From Epiperipatus broadwayi (lineage: Eukaryota; Onychophora; Udeonychophora; Euonychophora; Peripatidae): a stretch of DNA of 64,000 nucleotides. Of this stretch, positions 45,888 to 56,250 are shown one piece after another; positions within the stretch are counted from its first letter, which is position 1; the number at the start of each line of letters is the position of its first letter. Made by a program: the position numbers and the translations under genes. The stretch spans positions 1,971,001 to 2,035,000 of the forward strand of contig JAQFVV010006337.1 of NCBI GenBank assembly GCA_028023455.1, read 5' to 3'. A model generated the notes under the pieces. That model was not told the origin of the DNA. It saw nothing but the letters and a program-made list of their open reading frames with translations, and did not search any database.

Positions 45888-46368
45888 AAAGAAACTAGAT
45901 CTGAATACAAACTCTGAGCGTTTATGAAACAATTTCTATTCAGCTTGCAAGCGTGAATTTTTTAGACACGTAATGTCTTCAAACTCAGCATAGCAAACCA
46001 GATAGCTACATGGGTCTGATCTCAGTTCAGCATCACCACATAGTAGAAGCCTCTGCAATCTATATCATTGCAAGAAAGACCTCAAAGGTACATTTATGAT
46101 AAACAAAAATGCAAGTTAAAAAACTTGCTAACGCTTGTATTTATGTCCACAGATGGCGTCCTACCAAGACTGCCAATCAAGCGTATGTTTTGTTTACATA
46201 AACGTCAGAGTAGTTAGTATTATAGTTAGAGATAGTGAATACTAACTACTCTGACGTTTATGTAAACAAAACATACGCTTGATTGGCAGTCTTGGTAGGA
46301 CGCCATCTGTGGACATAAATACAAGCGTTAGCAAGTTTTTTAACTTGCATTTTTGTTTATCATAAATG

Positions 46369-46715
46369 TACACGACGCTCCTTTCTAGGTCTTTCTTGCA
46401 ATGATATAGATTGCAGAGGCTTCTACTATGTGGTGATGCTGAACTGAGATCAGACCCATGTAGCTATCTGGTTTGCTATGCTGAGTTTGAAGACATTACG
46501 TGTCTAAAAAATTCACGCTTGCAAGCTGAATAGAAATTGTTTCATAAACGCTCAGAGTTTGTATTCAGATCTAGTTTCTTTATTCCTGTCTTTCACTGAC
46601 GATAGCAAATAGCTTGAAATCATGATCTGAAAGTGGAATTATAGTTAGAGATAGTGAATACTAACTACTCTGACGTTTATGTAAACAAAACATACGGAAG
46701 ATTGGAACTCCAGTC
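46369..46715. other. Monomer flanked by sequencing-adapter-like bases
   Basis: Where other units read GTACCTTTGAGG, this unit reads GTACACGACGCTCCTTTCTAGG: TACACGACGCTC (46369-46380) equals 12 bases of a common Illumina read-1 adapter. Where others read ACGCTTGATTGGCAGTC, it reads ACGGAAGATTGGAACTCCAGTC: CGGAAGA and GAACTCCAGTC (46705-46715) match the read-2 index adapter. The two are about 320 bp apart in the orientation expected for a library insert. Confidence 0.65.
46582..46639 (+). ncRNA. Type I hammerhead ribozyme 3
   Basis: Stem I: CTTTCA (46590-46595) pairs with TGAAAG (46628-46633), then an internal loop TGT/T, then ATTCC (46582-46586) pairs with GGAAT (46635-46639). Core CTGACGA 46596-46602 fits CUGANGA. 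Stem II: AGC (46604-46606) with GCT (46612-46614), loop AAATA, with a U-U mismatch at its base. GAA 46616-46618. Stem III: ATC (46619-46621) with GAT (46624-46626), a tiny hairpin that is also part of the palindrome ATCATGAT. Cleavage triplet AUC ends at C46627. The very short stem III is typical of metazoan retrozyme hammerheads, which are thought to cleave best as dimers. Confidence 0.8.
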
Positions 46716-46991
46716 TTGGTAGGACGCCATCTGTGGACATAAATACAAGCGTTAGCAAGTTTTTTAACTTGCATTTTTGTTTATCATAAATGTACCTTTG
46801 AGGTCTTTCTTGCAATGATATAGATTGCAGAGGCTTCACTATGTGGTGATGCTGAACTGAATCAGACCCATGTAGCTATCTGGTTTGTATGCTGAGTTTG
46901 AAGACATTACGTGTCTAAAAAATTCACGCTGCAAGCTGAATAGAAATTGTTTCATAAACGTTCAGAGTTTGTATTCAGATCTAGTTTCTTT

Positions 46992-47049
46992 ATTCCTGTC
47001 TTTCACTGACGATAGCAAATAGCTTGAAATCATGATCTGAAAGTGGAAT
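46992..47049 (+). ncRNA. Type I hammerhead ribozyme 4
   Basis: Same motif as ribozyme 3, intact although the monomer upstream of it carries several single-base deletions. Predicted cleavage follows C47037. Confidence 0.78.
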
Positions 47050-47400
47050 TATAGTTAGAGATAGTGAATACTAACTACTCTGACGTTTATGTAAACAAAA
47101 CATACGCTTGATTGGCAGTCTTGGTAGGACGCCATCTGTGGACATAAATACAAGCGTTAGCAAGTTTTTTAACTTGCATTTTTGTTTATCATAAATGTAC
47201 CTTTGAGGTCTTTCTTGCAATGATATAGATTGCAGAGGCTTCTACTATGTGGTGATGCTGAACTGAGATCAGACCCATGTAGCTATCTGGTTTGCTATGC
47301 TGAGTTTGAAGACATTACGTGTCTAAAAAATTCACGCTTGCAAGCTGAATAGAAATTGTTTCATAAACGCTCAGAGTTTGTATTCAGATCTAGTTTCTTT

Positions 47401-47458
47401 ATTCCTGTCTTTCACTGACGATAGCAAATAGCTTGAAATCATGATCTGAAAGTGGAAT
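47401..47458 (+). ncRNA. Type I hammerhead ribozyme 5
   Basis: Same motif, 409 bp after ribozyme 4. Predicted cleavage follows C47446. Confidence 0.78.
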
Positions 47459-48546
47459 TATAGTTAGAGATAGTGAATACTAACTACTCTGACGTTTATG
47501 TAAACAAAACATACGCTTGATTGGCAGTCTTGGTAGGACGCCATCTGTGGACATAAATACAAGCGTTAGCAAGTTTTTTAACTTGCATTTTTGTTTATCA
47601 TATATATATATATGAAGGTAAAAAGAAAGACAGACAGATAAATAAGTATGATATTAACAAATTAAGGAAAAGGTGAATGAGTGCCTGGATAGCTAAGTGT
47701 AGGGGTCCCCAACCTTTTTGTCCTTAAGAGCACATTCTATAATACTGGTCAGGAGGCGGGCACCATTTATTTTTTCAATGTAAATTTATAGTTGGATATT
47801 GGTAATAATACACATAATGTACAAAAAATATTTATTTCAAAAATAAAATTTTAACATATAATTAATGTTTATATTTTTTATATAAATTACTAAATTATAT
47901 ATAATATTACAAGTCAATGCAATCTTTGGCACTGTACTTCATTGGCAATTGCTTCATAATTACGGTAGTATGATGATATTCCTGCTCATAAGCAATCATC
48001 AAGATGTTTGTCACTCAGTCGAGAACTGTATTTTGATTTTATGATATTCATGGTTGAAAACAATGATTCACACAAGTATGTGGAACCAAAAAATGATTTT
48101 ATTTTGTACGATACTCTTTTCAAGAATGGAAATTTATTTCTGTCAACTATATTCCAGAAGTTTTCATCTGATACATTGGATTTTAAGACAATGTCATTCT
48201 GAAGATCCAAAATTTCTAACTCCAGTTCTTCTGTCCTAACTTAAGCACAAGCTCTGCAATTTGTGCAGCTATTTCGGTTACATTTACTTGGCAAGTAAAA
48301 GGATTGACAAAAAAGGTGATCATTGGCTCAATGATATTAAACTGTTGAAATTGTTTTTCAACCTGGTTTTGAAGTAAATGAAGACTAACAACAAATGATG
48401 AAAAGTCAATTTCAGCATTGTCTATCATTTTTTCCATATTTGTAAAATGTACAAGTTTCTTCATTTGCAGATGTGATATCCACAAAACCAGTTTGGCTTT
48501 AAATGACTTTACAAATCCTATCATTGTAGATATATGTAAGTTTTTC

Positions 48547-50252
48547 GGTAATCATCTGAAATCGGGCACGGCCGCTTGGGGCATTGATGCTATACAAAAA
48601 TCTATCAAATATAACATTACCAGGCTGCCACAACTTTTTTCTTATAGAACATGGTTGTTGTTTTTTTTTAGATTAAACAAATTTTTTATTTCATTTATAA
48701 CATGGTTTCTTTTTTATTAAACAAATTTTTATATTCATTTTCATTGGTTTTTTAAATCTGACATTTTTCTTTATCCAACAAATTTTGGTAATTTAATTTT
48801 GTGTTTATTTTTCTGAATTTTAAAACTTTGGACTGTTTCACAACGAAAAAACTTGTTATACCCCTCCGAAAAAATATAATGGTATAATTATTTGGGATTT
48901 GTTTCGACTTTGTTCTACCTTTTTTTTTTTTTTTGGTTGACTAAATTGTTTTTCTTATTATCATTAAATCAAAAGTAACTTATGTGTTGTTTGGGGTTAA
49001 AAATTGTTTTGAAATCCCCACCCCCACCCTCGGATCAATAATTGTAACATAAAGTCAATAATTTTACTTTTATTTATATTTCGTTTGAATTAGTCTTTTT
49101 TTTTGGCTTCTACAATAAACAGCATTGGGGGAGGGGGGGTTCATACTTTGTTATCATTAACAAAAAGTAAACAAAAATAGTAATTTATTTTAACCCTACT
49201 TGTTTTAACCCTGCTGAAAAAATATAATGAAATTATTTGGGAAATGTTTCTAATTTTTTCTATCTTTTTTTTTGGTTGACCTAATTATTTTTCTTCTTAT
49301 TAAATCAAAAGTAACTCTTGTGTTTTTTGGGGGGTAAAAAATTGTTTTCAAACCCCTACCCCCACACTCGGAAAAATAATTGTAACAAAAAGTCAATAAT
49401 TTCTTTTTTTTTCAACAACTTTTTCTCACTTTTTACTTTTATTTATATTTCGTTTGAATTACCTTTTTTTTTTGCCTTCTACAATAAACTGCTTTTTTGG
49501 GAAGCTTTCATACTTTGTTATTATTAACAAAAAATCAACAACAATAGTCATTTATTTTAACCCCACTGCAAAAAAGATAATCCAAATACTTGTCAATTTC
49601 TAATGAAATGAAAAAAAAAAAAAGTACACAAACTTTGGACTTTTTGAACTTATTTATTATTTTATTGATGTAATAAAGAGTATGGTATTTGGGAGGACTT
49701 TATGTGCCTGAAAATAGAACACACTCTCACACACTTTCTGTACTCAGCAATTCTGAAAAGTTAAAAAATTGCACATTCTTCTCAGACCTTTTATTGGTCT
49801 CATATATTTTCCAGATTGAAATGTGACTTAGCGTGTGAGCTTTGTCGAAGCATGTTCGAACATACACTTTGCCAATTTTTTTACATATTAACATTTTTTA
49901 GGGAAGGGTGGGAACCATATGATAATTATTAGTAATTAACAATATTATTTAAATATAAATAACATTACACTATTACGGAGATTTGAAAAGTTGTACAAAC
50001 TTGAAATTAAAACACTCTCAAGTGATACGATAATCAGCTATGAATAGAACAAACATGCGTAAATAGTTTTGAAGCACAAAACAGGCCGTAATATTTTAGT
50101 GCAATGTCATGTAAAGCAGCCTGCCAAATGGGTTAATACAAAATTAAATGTTGTATTACGGTCGCAGTAAATGGCATTTTTATGTGTTTTGACATATAAA
50201 CAACACCATCAGGCGGCATTTTTATGTGTTTTGACATATTCAGATGACTACC
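48547..50252. mobile_element. Unclassified DNA transposon, GGTARTCATCTGAA termini, 1706 bp
   Basis: Inserted in the hAT transposase with an exact 8-bp duplication AGTTTTTC (48539-48546 and 50253-50260). Left end GGTAATCATCTGAA; right end (reverse complement) GGTAGTCATCTGAA. No transposase is encoded. The interior carries a tandem duplication of about 320 bp and, near the right end, a 26-bp motif GGCATTTTTATGTG... present twice (50173 and 50215). Shares the GGTANTCATCT start and 8-bp duplication with 23486-25082. Confidence 0.9.
48880..49560. repeat. About 320-bp tandem duplication inside the DNA transposon
   Basis: Blocks AAAATATAATG, TTTTTGGTTGAC, AAATCAAAAGTAACT, GGGGTTAAAAATTGTTTT and CCCCACCCCCA occur twice in the same order (about 48880-49150 and 49210-49510), diverged by indels in the homopolymers. 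Confidence 0.75.
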
Positions 50253-51838
50253 AGTTTTTCCCCTGCAGCTGCACATTTGAATGATTCAATTTTTCCATTA
50301 TATTTGTGATGAAACCCAAATCCATAAGCCAGGAAGAGTTCTTTAATTCAACAAAATTTTTAGAATTGAGATAATTTGTTATTTCTTCAATTAAATTGAC
50401 AAATCTTGAAAGAGTTTTACCCTTACTAAGCCAACATACTTCACTATGAAGTACAAGATCTGGTTCTTCAGAATATTCCAATAGGTCTTTAAAAGGGCAG
50501 TGTTGTAAAGGGGTTGCTAGTATATGGTTCATTATTATAGTAACTACTTTCATGAAGTGTCCAAAGGGAAATATCCTACAACACAAAACTTCCTGGTGGA
50601 TAATGCAATGGTAAGACGTAAAGTTAGGAAATGATTTGTCTTTCTTGCAGTGGGCGATAAATCCATTGACATTAGCAACCATTGCTGGTGCTCCATCAGT
50701 TGTTATCACCGACAGCTTGTGCAAAGGCATATCTATTGATTTTGCATATGTTAAAAATATGTTGTAAATATCCTCGCCTGTTGTTTGTCCTTTCATTGGT
50801 AATATTTTTAGTAATTCTTCTTTTACATTAAAATCACTAAATATCATTTTCACCATAACTGCTAACTGTGATGTGTCTGTAGACTCATCAAATTGTTGTG
50901 AGAACCATTCACATATCTCCAAATCACTCTTTAATTGAGTTTGCAAGTCTTTTGAAATGTTGTGTATTCTTCTTGTGACTGTGTTATCAGACAACTGTCA
51001 GTCTTGTATTGCTGACATAATCTTATATTTGTTGGAAAATCCCTCAAATAAGCAATCGGCATCAGTCAGAAATGCTTCTTTTAACAATACCCCATCCTGG
51101 AAAGGCTTTTTCTTCTTTGCAAGCATGTGCAAATTTTTCAAAGAAGCAATAGTGACATTTTTAGATTTTACCACAGGTCTAGTGAAAACTGACTGTTGTG
51201 TAGACAGGTTCGATTTTAGTTGAGATATTTTCTTCTTTCTTAATTCAGATTTAAGTGGATAGCTGGCATTAAAAGTGGAATGTGTTGTCTAGAAATAACA
51301 TTCAATATTATATTTTTTCGCCACTGCAACACTACTGCCGCACAACAAACACATTTATCTTTAATATTGATGACACAATGTGATTCTTCTCAGTCAGTAT
51401 TAAAATTATAGGTTCTTTGTCTTTTACTCGTTTTTGGGTTAGAATTTTTGAAATTTGATCTTTGAAAAATAAAGAGTAATTTAATTTATTCTGAATCTGA
51501 CTCTGACTTAGTATTTCTCAAAATGGCAAACTTGTATGCACAGATACAATTTATATAGTAGAGATTGGTGTCTGTGTTAACTTTACTTATTCTGTGCTAG
51601 TGCAGTGTGCAGAGAAAGACTGCGCTTGTTGGACAGAGAGATAGACTCTTCTATGCTGTAAAAGTATAGTATGCCCTACAATTTGATTACAATATAATAC
51701 AACAATTTATAAGAAATTTCAAAAAATAAATTTATTTGCATCAGATAAATAATTTTTTATCAAGTTCAGATAGCGGCGGGCACACTAAAATGGTCTGTAG
51801 GTGCCACGGTGCCCACGGGCATAGAATTGGAGACCCTG

Positions 51839-53110
51839 GCTAAGTAGATGGATGATTGAATGGATAATTAAATAGATAGGTAGAAATAGATAAATGGATA
51901 GACTAATGAATAAAAAGATAGATAAATGGATGGTTAAATCAACTGATGGATGAAAAGACAGATAGACTGATCATAAATAAATAGAAAGATAGATTAATAT
52001 AGATAGATGGAGATAGATAAATGGATAATTGGATAGACTGATAAAGATAGATGTAAAGATTGATGGATTAATAGATCCAAAGATAGATTGTTCATAGATA
52101 AATGGAAAGATTGATAGATGAATAATAGATAGATAAATGGATAGTTGGATATGGATAGATAGATGGAGGTATATAGATGGAAAGATTATTAAAACAAATT
52201 AAAAATTAATAGATAGATGGCTGGACAGGCATAATAAAACAGGCAAATTGATGAGTAAATACATAGATGAGATAAATGGATAAGTATATAAATAGATGCA
52301 TGGATGGATGGATAGTTGCATAGGTAAAAAATAGAGACAACTGGTACCAGTAGTTAAACAGGCAGACAGTAAATAGACAAACAGATAAATAGTTATATCG
52401 GTAAATGGATGGATTGATAAATAGATAACTTATGGATGAATGAATGGGTGTGTGACTACAGACATATGGATAGCTAAATAAATCGACAAAACAGATAGAT
52501 AAATAGACAAGACCCAGATAGATAGTTTGATAAACAAATAAATAGATAAATATAGGCATGTAGGTAGATATAGATAGGTATGTAGATAGATATACAAATA
52601 GCTAAACAGACATAGATAGACAGGTATGTAGATAGATAGGTGTGTAAGTAGTATCTAGATATATAGATAAGTACGTAGGTAGATACACAAAAGAAAGATT
52701 TGTATGTAGATAGAGTAGGTATATAGGTAGTAGATAGATAGGTAGAAAATAGATGATTGAGAGACTGATGATAGATGTATAGATGGTTGGATATATAGAT
52801 TAGATAGATAGACAACATGATAGATGGTATAGATTAGAAAGATAAATAAACACAGGTAGGTAGGTTAGGGAGGGAGATAGGCAGATAGGTAGGGAACGAG
52901 GGAGGGAGGCAGGCAGGCAGATAGGTAGGTAAGTAGGTAAATAGGGAGCGAGGGAGACAGGCAATCAGATAGACAGATAGATAAATAGATAGACATGCAG
53001 ATAGATAAGTAAGTAGATAAATATAGGCATGTAGATAGATAGGTATTATGTAAATAGGAATATAGATAGATTGATAGCTACCAGATGAATGAATAAGTCG
53101 ATGGCTGGAT
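51839..53110. repeat. Compound GATA/GATG/AGGT tetranucleotide microsatellite
   Basis: About 1.27 kb of imperfect tetranucleotides (AGATAGATAAATGGATAG), with an AGGT/AGGC-rich block near 52850-52950. Open frames rich in Ile, Tyr and Ser on the minus strand here are repeat shadows. Continuous with 47594-47699 and 45225-45324 before the insertions. Confidence 0.9.
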
Positions 53111-53728
53111 GGTTAAAAAAAAAGTGAATGTTGCTATTTTTTCCTCACTGGTTTTTTTTTTTTTTTGCAGCGCTCAATATCAAGAATATGCCAAAATTTA
53201 TTTTCCCCTCACTTGCATATCACATAACCAAAGGCAACCCTTGCCAATATTTTCTCCTCCCGATTTTCCTTTAATCAGACTATGTGGAGAAGAGAGATAC
53301 ATACTTCCACTCTTTGAGGTACTAGAAAAATCTGTTTAATTTTTCCAAAAATCATTATACAGTAATAGTTTGGATAAAATGGGAAATTTTTTTAAATGTT
53401 TTAATTGTTAATTCTAGTGTTAATTTCAATTCTAATATTTTATGAATTGTAATTTTTTTTTCTCTTTCAATTATTACATCATGTTTTTCGATAAATATTT
53501 TTACAAGTTTTTACGATTTACTACCATACTTTGATTTTTTACATTAATTTCGCCGGCATACATTCATTAAGTATTTGTACATTAGTTGAGTAATTTATTT
53601 TGTAGACAAAACATTTTTATTTGCTGTTTTTATATATATATATTACACTGTCATGTTGCTAATGACATTCAATAATTACTAATACTAACTTTTGTTAAAG
53701 TTTGAAATGTTTTTGTTATATTGTAGAG
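53111..53728. other. T-rich DNA, no feature recognised
   Basis: Homopolymer T-runs and a (TA)n near 53630. The last 8 bp, TTGTAGAG, are the left target duplication of the next element. Confidence 0.5.
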
Positions 53729-54096
53729 CAGGGGTCCCCAACCTTTTTGCACTTAAGAGCACATTCTATAATACCGTCCGGGTGGCGGGCACCATTTATT
53801 TTTTCAATATAAATTTATCATTGGATATTGTTAATAATACACATAATGTACAAAAAAATATTTATTTCAAAAATAAAATTTTAATATTTAATTAACGTTT
53901 ATATTTTTACGCTGTAAAAGTATAGTATGCCCTACAATTTGATTATAATATAATAGAATAATTTATAAGAAATTTTAAAAATTAAATTTATTTGTATCAG
54001 ATAAATAATTTTTTATCGTGTTCGGATAGAGGCGGGCACACGTAAAATGGTCTGCGAGCGTCATGGTGCCTGCGGGCATAGGGTTGGGGGGCCCTG
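53729..54096. mobile_element. Non-autonomous hAT deletion derivative (368 bp)
   Basis: Exact 8-bp duplication TTGTAGAG (53721-53728 and 54097-54104). Ends CAGGGGTCCCCAACC and CAGGGCCCCCCAACC. Left 175 bp match the left end of the hAT at 47700 and right 190 bp match its right end (GCTGTAAAAGTATAGTATGCC); the transposase in between is deleted at about 53905. Confidence 0.93.
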
Positions 54097-54104
54097 TTGT
54101 AGAG

Positions 54105-54352
54105 ATATATGTTTTAACAATAGTTTATTAATGTGCTTTGCTGAAATTCATTTGATAAATACTTGTTTGGAATAATACGATTTTACATTACTTTAATAAT
54201 TTATTTGGCTGCCCTACATTCAATAAGTACTTGTATTAATTTTAGATAAAATTTGACTTTTTTTTTAGTTTATTGTGGTAAATATGAAATGTTTATTCTT
54301 ATTTAGTTTATTAATTTTTGTTGCTGCTTTATATTCAATAAATAATCGTATT
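54105..54352. other. AT-rich DNA, no feature recognised
   Basis: No gene or repeat unit seen. Confidence 0.5.
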
Positions 54353-54367
54353 AACTTTAAAGATTTA

Positions 54368-54447
54368 GTCAAGCATTGGTGGTCGAGAGATCAGCGACAG
54401 CTGTTTTCCAAGCAGTTGTCCCGTGACACATGAGAAAAAATAAAAAA
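54368..54447 (+). mobile_element. Retroposed small structured RNA, 80 bp with A-rich tail
   Basis: Flanked by an exact 15-bp duplication AACTTTAAAGATTTA (54353-54367 and 54448-54462) and ending in an A-rich tail, the signature of LINE-mediated retroposition of a short RNA. The body starts GTCAAGCATTGGTGGTCGAG, whose GCATTGGTGGT resembles the 5' end of tRNA-Gly, and contains an 8-bp hairpin, GACAGCTG pairing with CAGTTGTC (one G-U). The source RNA is not identified; no complete tRNA fold or B box was seen. Confidence 0.75.
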
Positions 54448-54462
54448 AACTTTAAAGATTTA

Positions 54463-54938
54463 TTTGTAGTAATATGTATTTTTACAGTACTTTAGTAATT
54501 TATTTTGCAGCCAAACATTTCATAAATATTTGTACCATCATTAGATAAAATTTGAAATTAGTTTTAGCTTTATTTGTTAATTGTAAGATTAACTTTCCAT
54601 TTTAATATTTATTATCATAATAATATGACGGTCTTTTTAATTTTCAGCCACATTTTTATCATTTTTTACATTAATTTAGGCAGCTATTTTGCTGTGGAAT
54701 TGTGTCTAAACATGTGTTGTTGTTGTTGTTTTATTCTTATGTTAATTTAGACACGCGATTAAAATATGTACTAGTACATGTTTTAAAGTTAATATAATAA
54801 TTAATTTTTGGCCAAAAATACCCAGAAAAAATTTGCTACGTTTTCCATGAAATTTGAAATTTTTTGTGAATTAAACAAAATATCTGGAACATTTTATAAA
54901 TACAATAGTTGAAATGTCGTATCTATCACTTGGTTAAT
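54463..54938. other. AT-rich DNA, no feature recognised
   Basis: A TGT-rich stretch near 54716; otherwise nothing recognised. Confidence 0.5.
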
Positions 54939-55889
54939 GTGAAATGATGCACTGTGATGTCACCTTTATCAGAATCAAGAATTTCTCAGCCATTATGCCC
55001 AGAGAAACCTATTAGTCCCCTTACTTTCCCTTTCCATTGCTCACCCTGTTTTCCCCATATTCTTCTCTATCATGCTCCATCCCATTTCCACAACATAATA
55101 TTTGTCAACTCTATGGCCTTTACATGTAAATCCCACTTATCTTTTCCCCAACTCCAGCATAAAAACTAAGAACCCACTTTCTATATAATCACTTTGTTTA
55201 TATTTATTCTCCCACACCTTAATTATTTGAACCTGTTCTGCTTGAAGGCATTTATTCAATTAAAAGATGGCTAATATTTTCTATGCCTTCCTTACATAAA
55301 TTGCAAACTAAATCACCCATATTTTTCCATTGATGTGCATATTCTCTTGTTGCTAAAGATCCTATTTGAGCCTTAAACAGTAAATGACTCTCCTTGCTAA
55401 TATAATAAATTAACTCGCATTCAATATTGTTTACTTTCATATATATTTAAATTCTTGTTACTCTATATACTATTTCCCTATCTCCCTATTTTTTATTAAT
55501 GCATCAATTCTATCCAATACCTTGCCACTGTAACACTCAACAATTATCCTAACACAATGATCCCACCTTTTGTTTAAGTATTAATGTCTTTACCCAAATC
55601 TTCTGTGTAGCATTCTACCTTTTTCACCTATCTTGTTATCTGTCCTTTATTCATAACCCAATTAAATATTTTGGCTATTCTCTTATTATCCATATATTGC
55701 AATCGACCAAACATTTTGCTTTTTCCATCTGTCATTTAAAAACTTGACCATCACATTTCTCCTTCAATTGCCTCCTTTGCCAGCCACACATCTGCAGCTA
55801 ATGCATGTCTTTTCACTTCTCTTTGTACTTTTTCTAAGTAATCTAACACCTTTTTACTAACACATAATGCATCATTACCATAAGTTAAC

Positions 55890-56250
55890 CACAAATGTTC
55901 TTGACCCTTAACAATATTTAAATATTTTTTGACATAATTCCAATACCACCACCTCTTTTTTCTTTTTCTTTTCTATTTATATTCTGCCATACCAAGTCTT
56001 CCAGTGTACATTCTTCTCTTAGATGGATTTCTATTATTGCTAAGATCTCAAACTTTCATTTTTAACTGCTTTGTTAAATTCCAGCCACTTTTCTGGTTCC
56101 TACCACCTTGCATATTCAAATATACAATTTTAACAATTTCTTCTTTTCTTATTACCCTTTTATAAATTATTTTGAATCTTTCTTCTCTATTACATTTGTA
56201 AGTAATTTGCTTATCATTCATTTTACAGATCCATTCCCTCTCCACATCTA
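55890..56250 (-). pseudogene. CR1 ORF2 endonuclease N-terminus
   Basis: Minus strand: EEIVKIVYLNMQGGRNQKSGW is the start of an APE-type endonuclease (LNxQG...). A frame change then gives EECTLEDLVW and RGGGIGIMSK, corresponding to the segment after the catalytic Glu up to the Gly-rich loop. It is truncated by the internal deletion at 55890. Confidence 0.65.

Larger units (their letters stand above)
45325..47593. mobile_element. Retrozyme-like array: 409-bp repeats with hammerhead ribozymes
   Basis: Copies start (ATGTCCACAGATGGCGTCC) at 45325, 45734 and 46143, spacing exactly 409 bp; the third stops at about 46219 and the array continues inverted, with unit boundaries near 46317, 46741, 47147 and 47555 plus a 40-bp partial. 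Both outer ends lie against (TA)n. Each unit that spans the region contains a type I hammerhead motif, on the minus strand in the left half and the plus strand in the right half. Units have no coding capacity. A tandem monomer of a few hundred bp with a type I hammerhead per monomer is the defining architecture of metazoan retrozymes, thought to be mobilised in trans, perhaps by Penelope-like elements. Confidence 0.8.
47986..51420 (-). pseudogene. hAT transposase, decayed and interrupted
   Basis: Minus-strand pieces in order. Near 51350 is a BED-like remnant with KCVCCAAVV and KYNIECYF. Next comes a segment with VTIASLKNLHMLAKKKKPF. 50994-50248 gives CEWFSQQFDESTDTSQLAVM, VITTDGAPAMVANVNGFIAH and YHCIIHQEVLC, the RNase H-like catalytic core of this transposase group (Asp in DESTD, Asp in TTDGAP). 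48524-48216 continues with FVKSFKAKLVLW. 48210-47986 ends with FGSTYLCESLFSTMNIIKSKYSSRLSD, the hAT dimerisation region. Stops at about 51000 and 51290 and a frameshift near 48215 show it is inactive. This transposase group was domesticated as ZBED5/GTF2IRD2 in vertebrates. Confidence 0.9.
47700..51838 (-). mobile_element. hAT transposon (ZBED5/GTF2IRD2-like transposase), 4.1 kb, nested insertion
   Basis: Ends TAGGGGTCCCCAACC (left) and CAGGGTCTCCAA (right, reverse complement), flanked by an 8-bp duplication GCTAAGTG / GCTAAGTA (47692-47699 and 51839-51846). It is inserted in the GATA-type microsatellite. The minus strand encodes a decayed hAT transposase, split by a 1.7-kb element at 48547-50252; without that insertion the hAT is about 2.4 kb. 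A 368-bp derivative of the same family is at 53729-54096. Confidence 0.92.

Noticed and set aside
46645-46839. 64-codon frame in the 409-bp repeat
   Set aside because: It exists only in the unit altered by adapter-like bases; other units do not keep it.
45325-47593. CRISPR-like or simple satellite reading of the array
   Set aside because: Units are 409 bp with no spacer structure, the context is eukaryotic, and each unit has a complete hammerhead, which a passive satellite need not have.
52206-52818. Ile/Tyr/Ser-rich frames of over 110 codons on the minus strand
   Set aside because: They translate the tetranucleotide microsatellite and have no other support.
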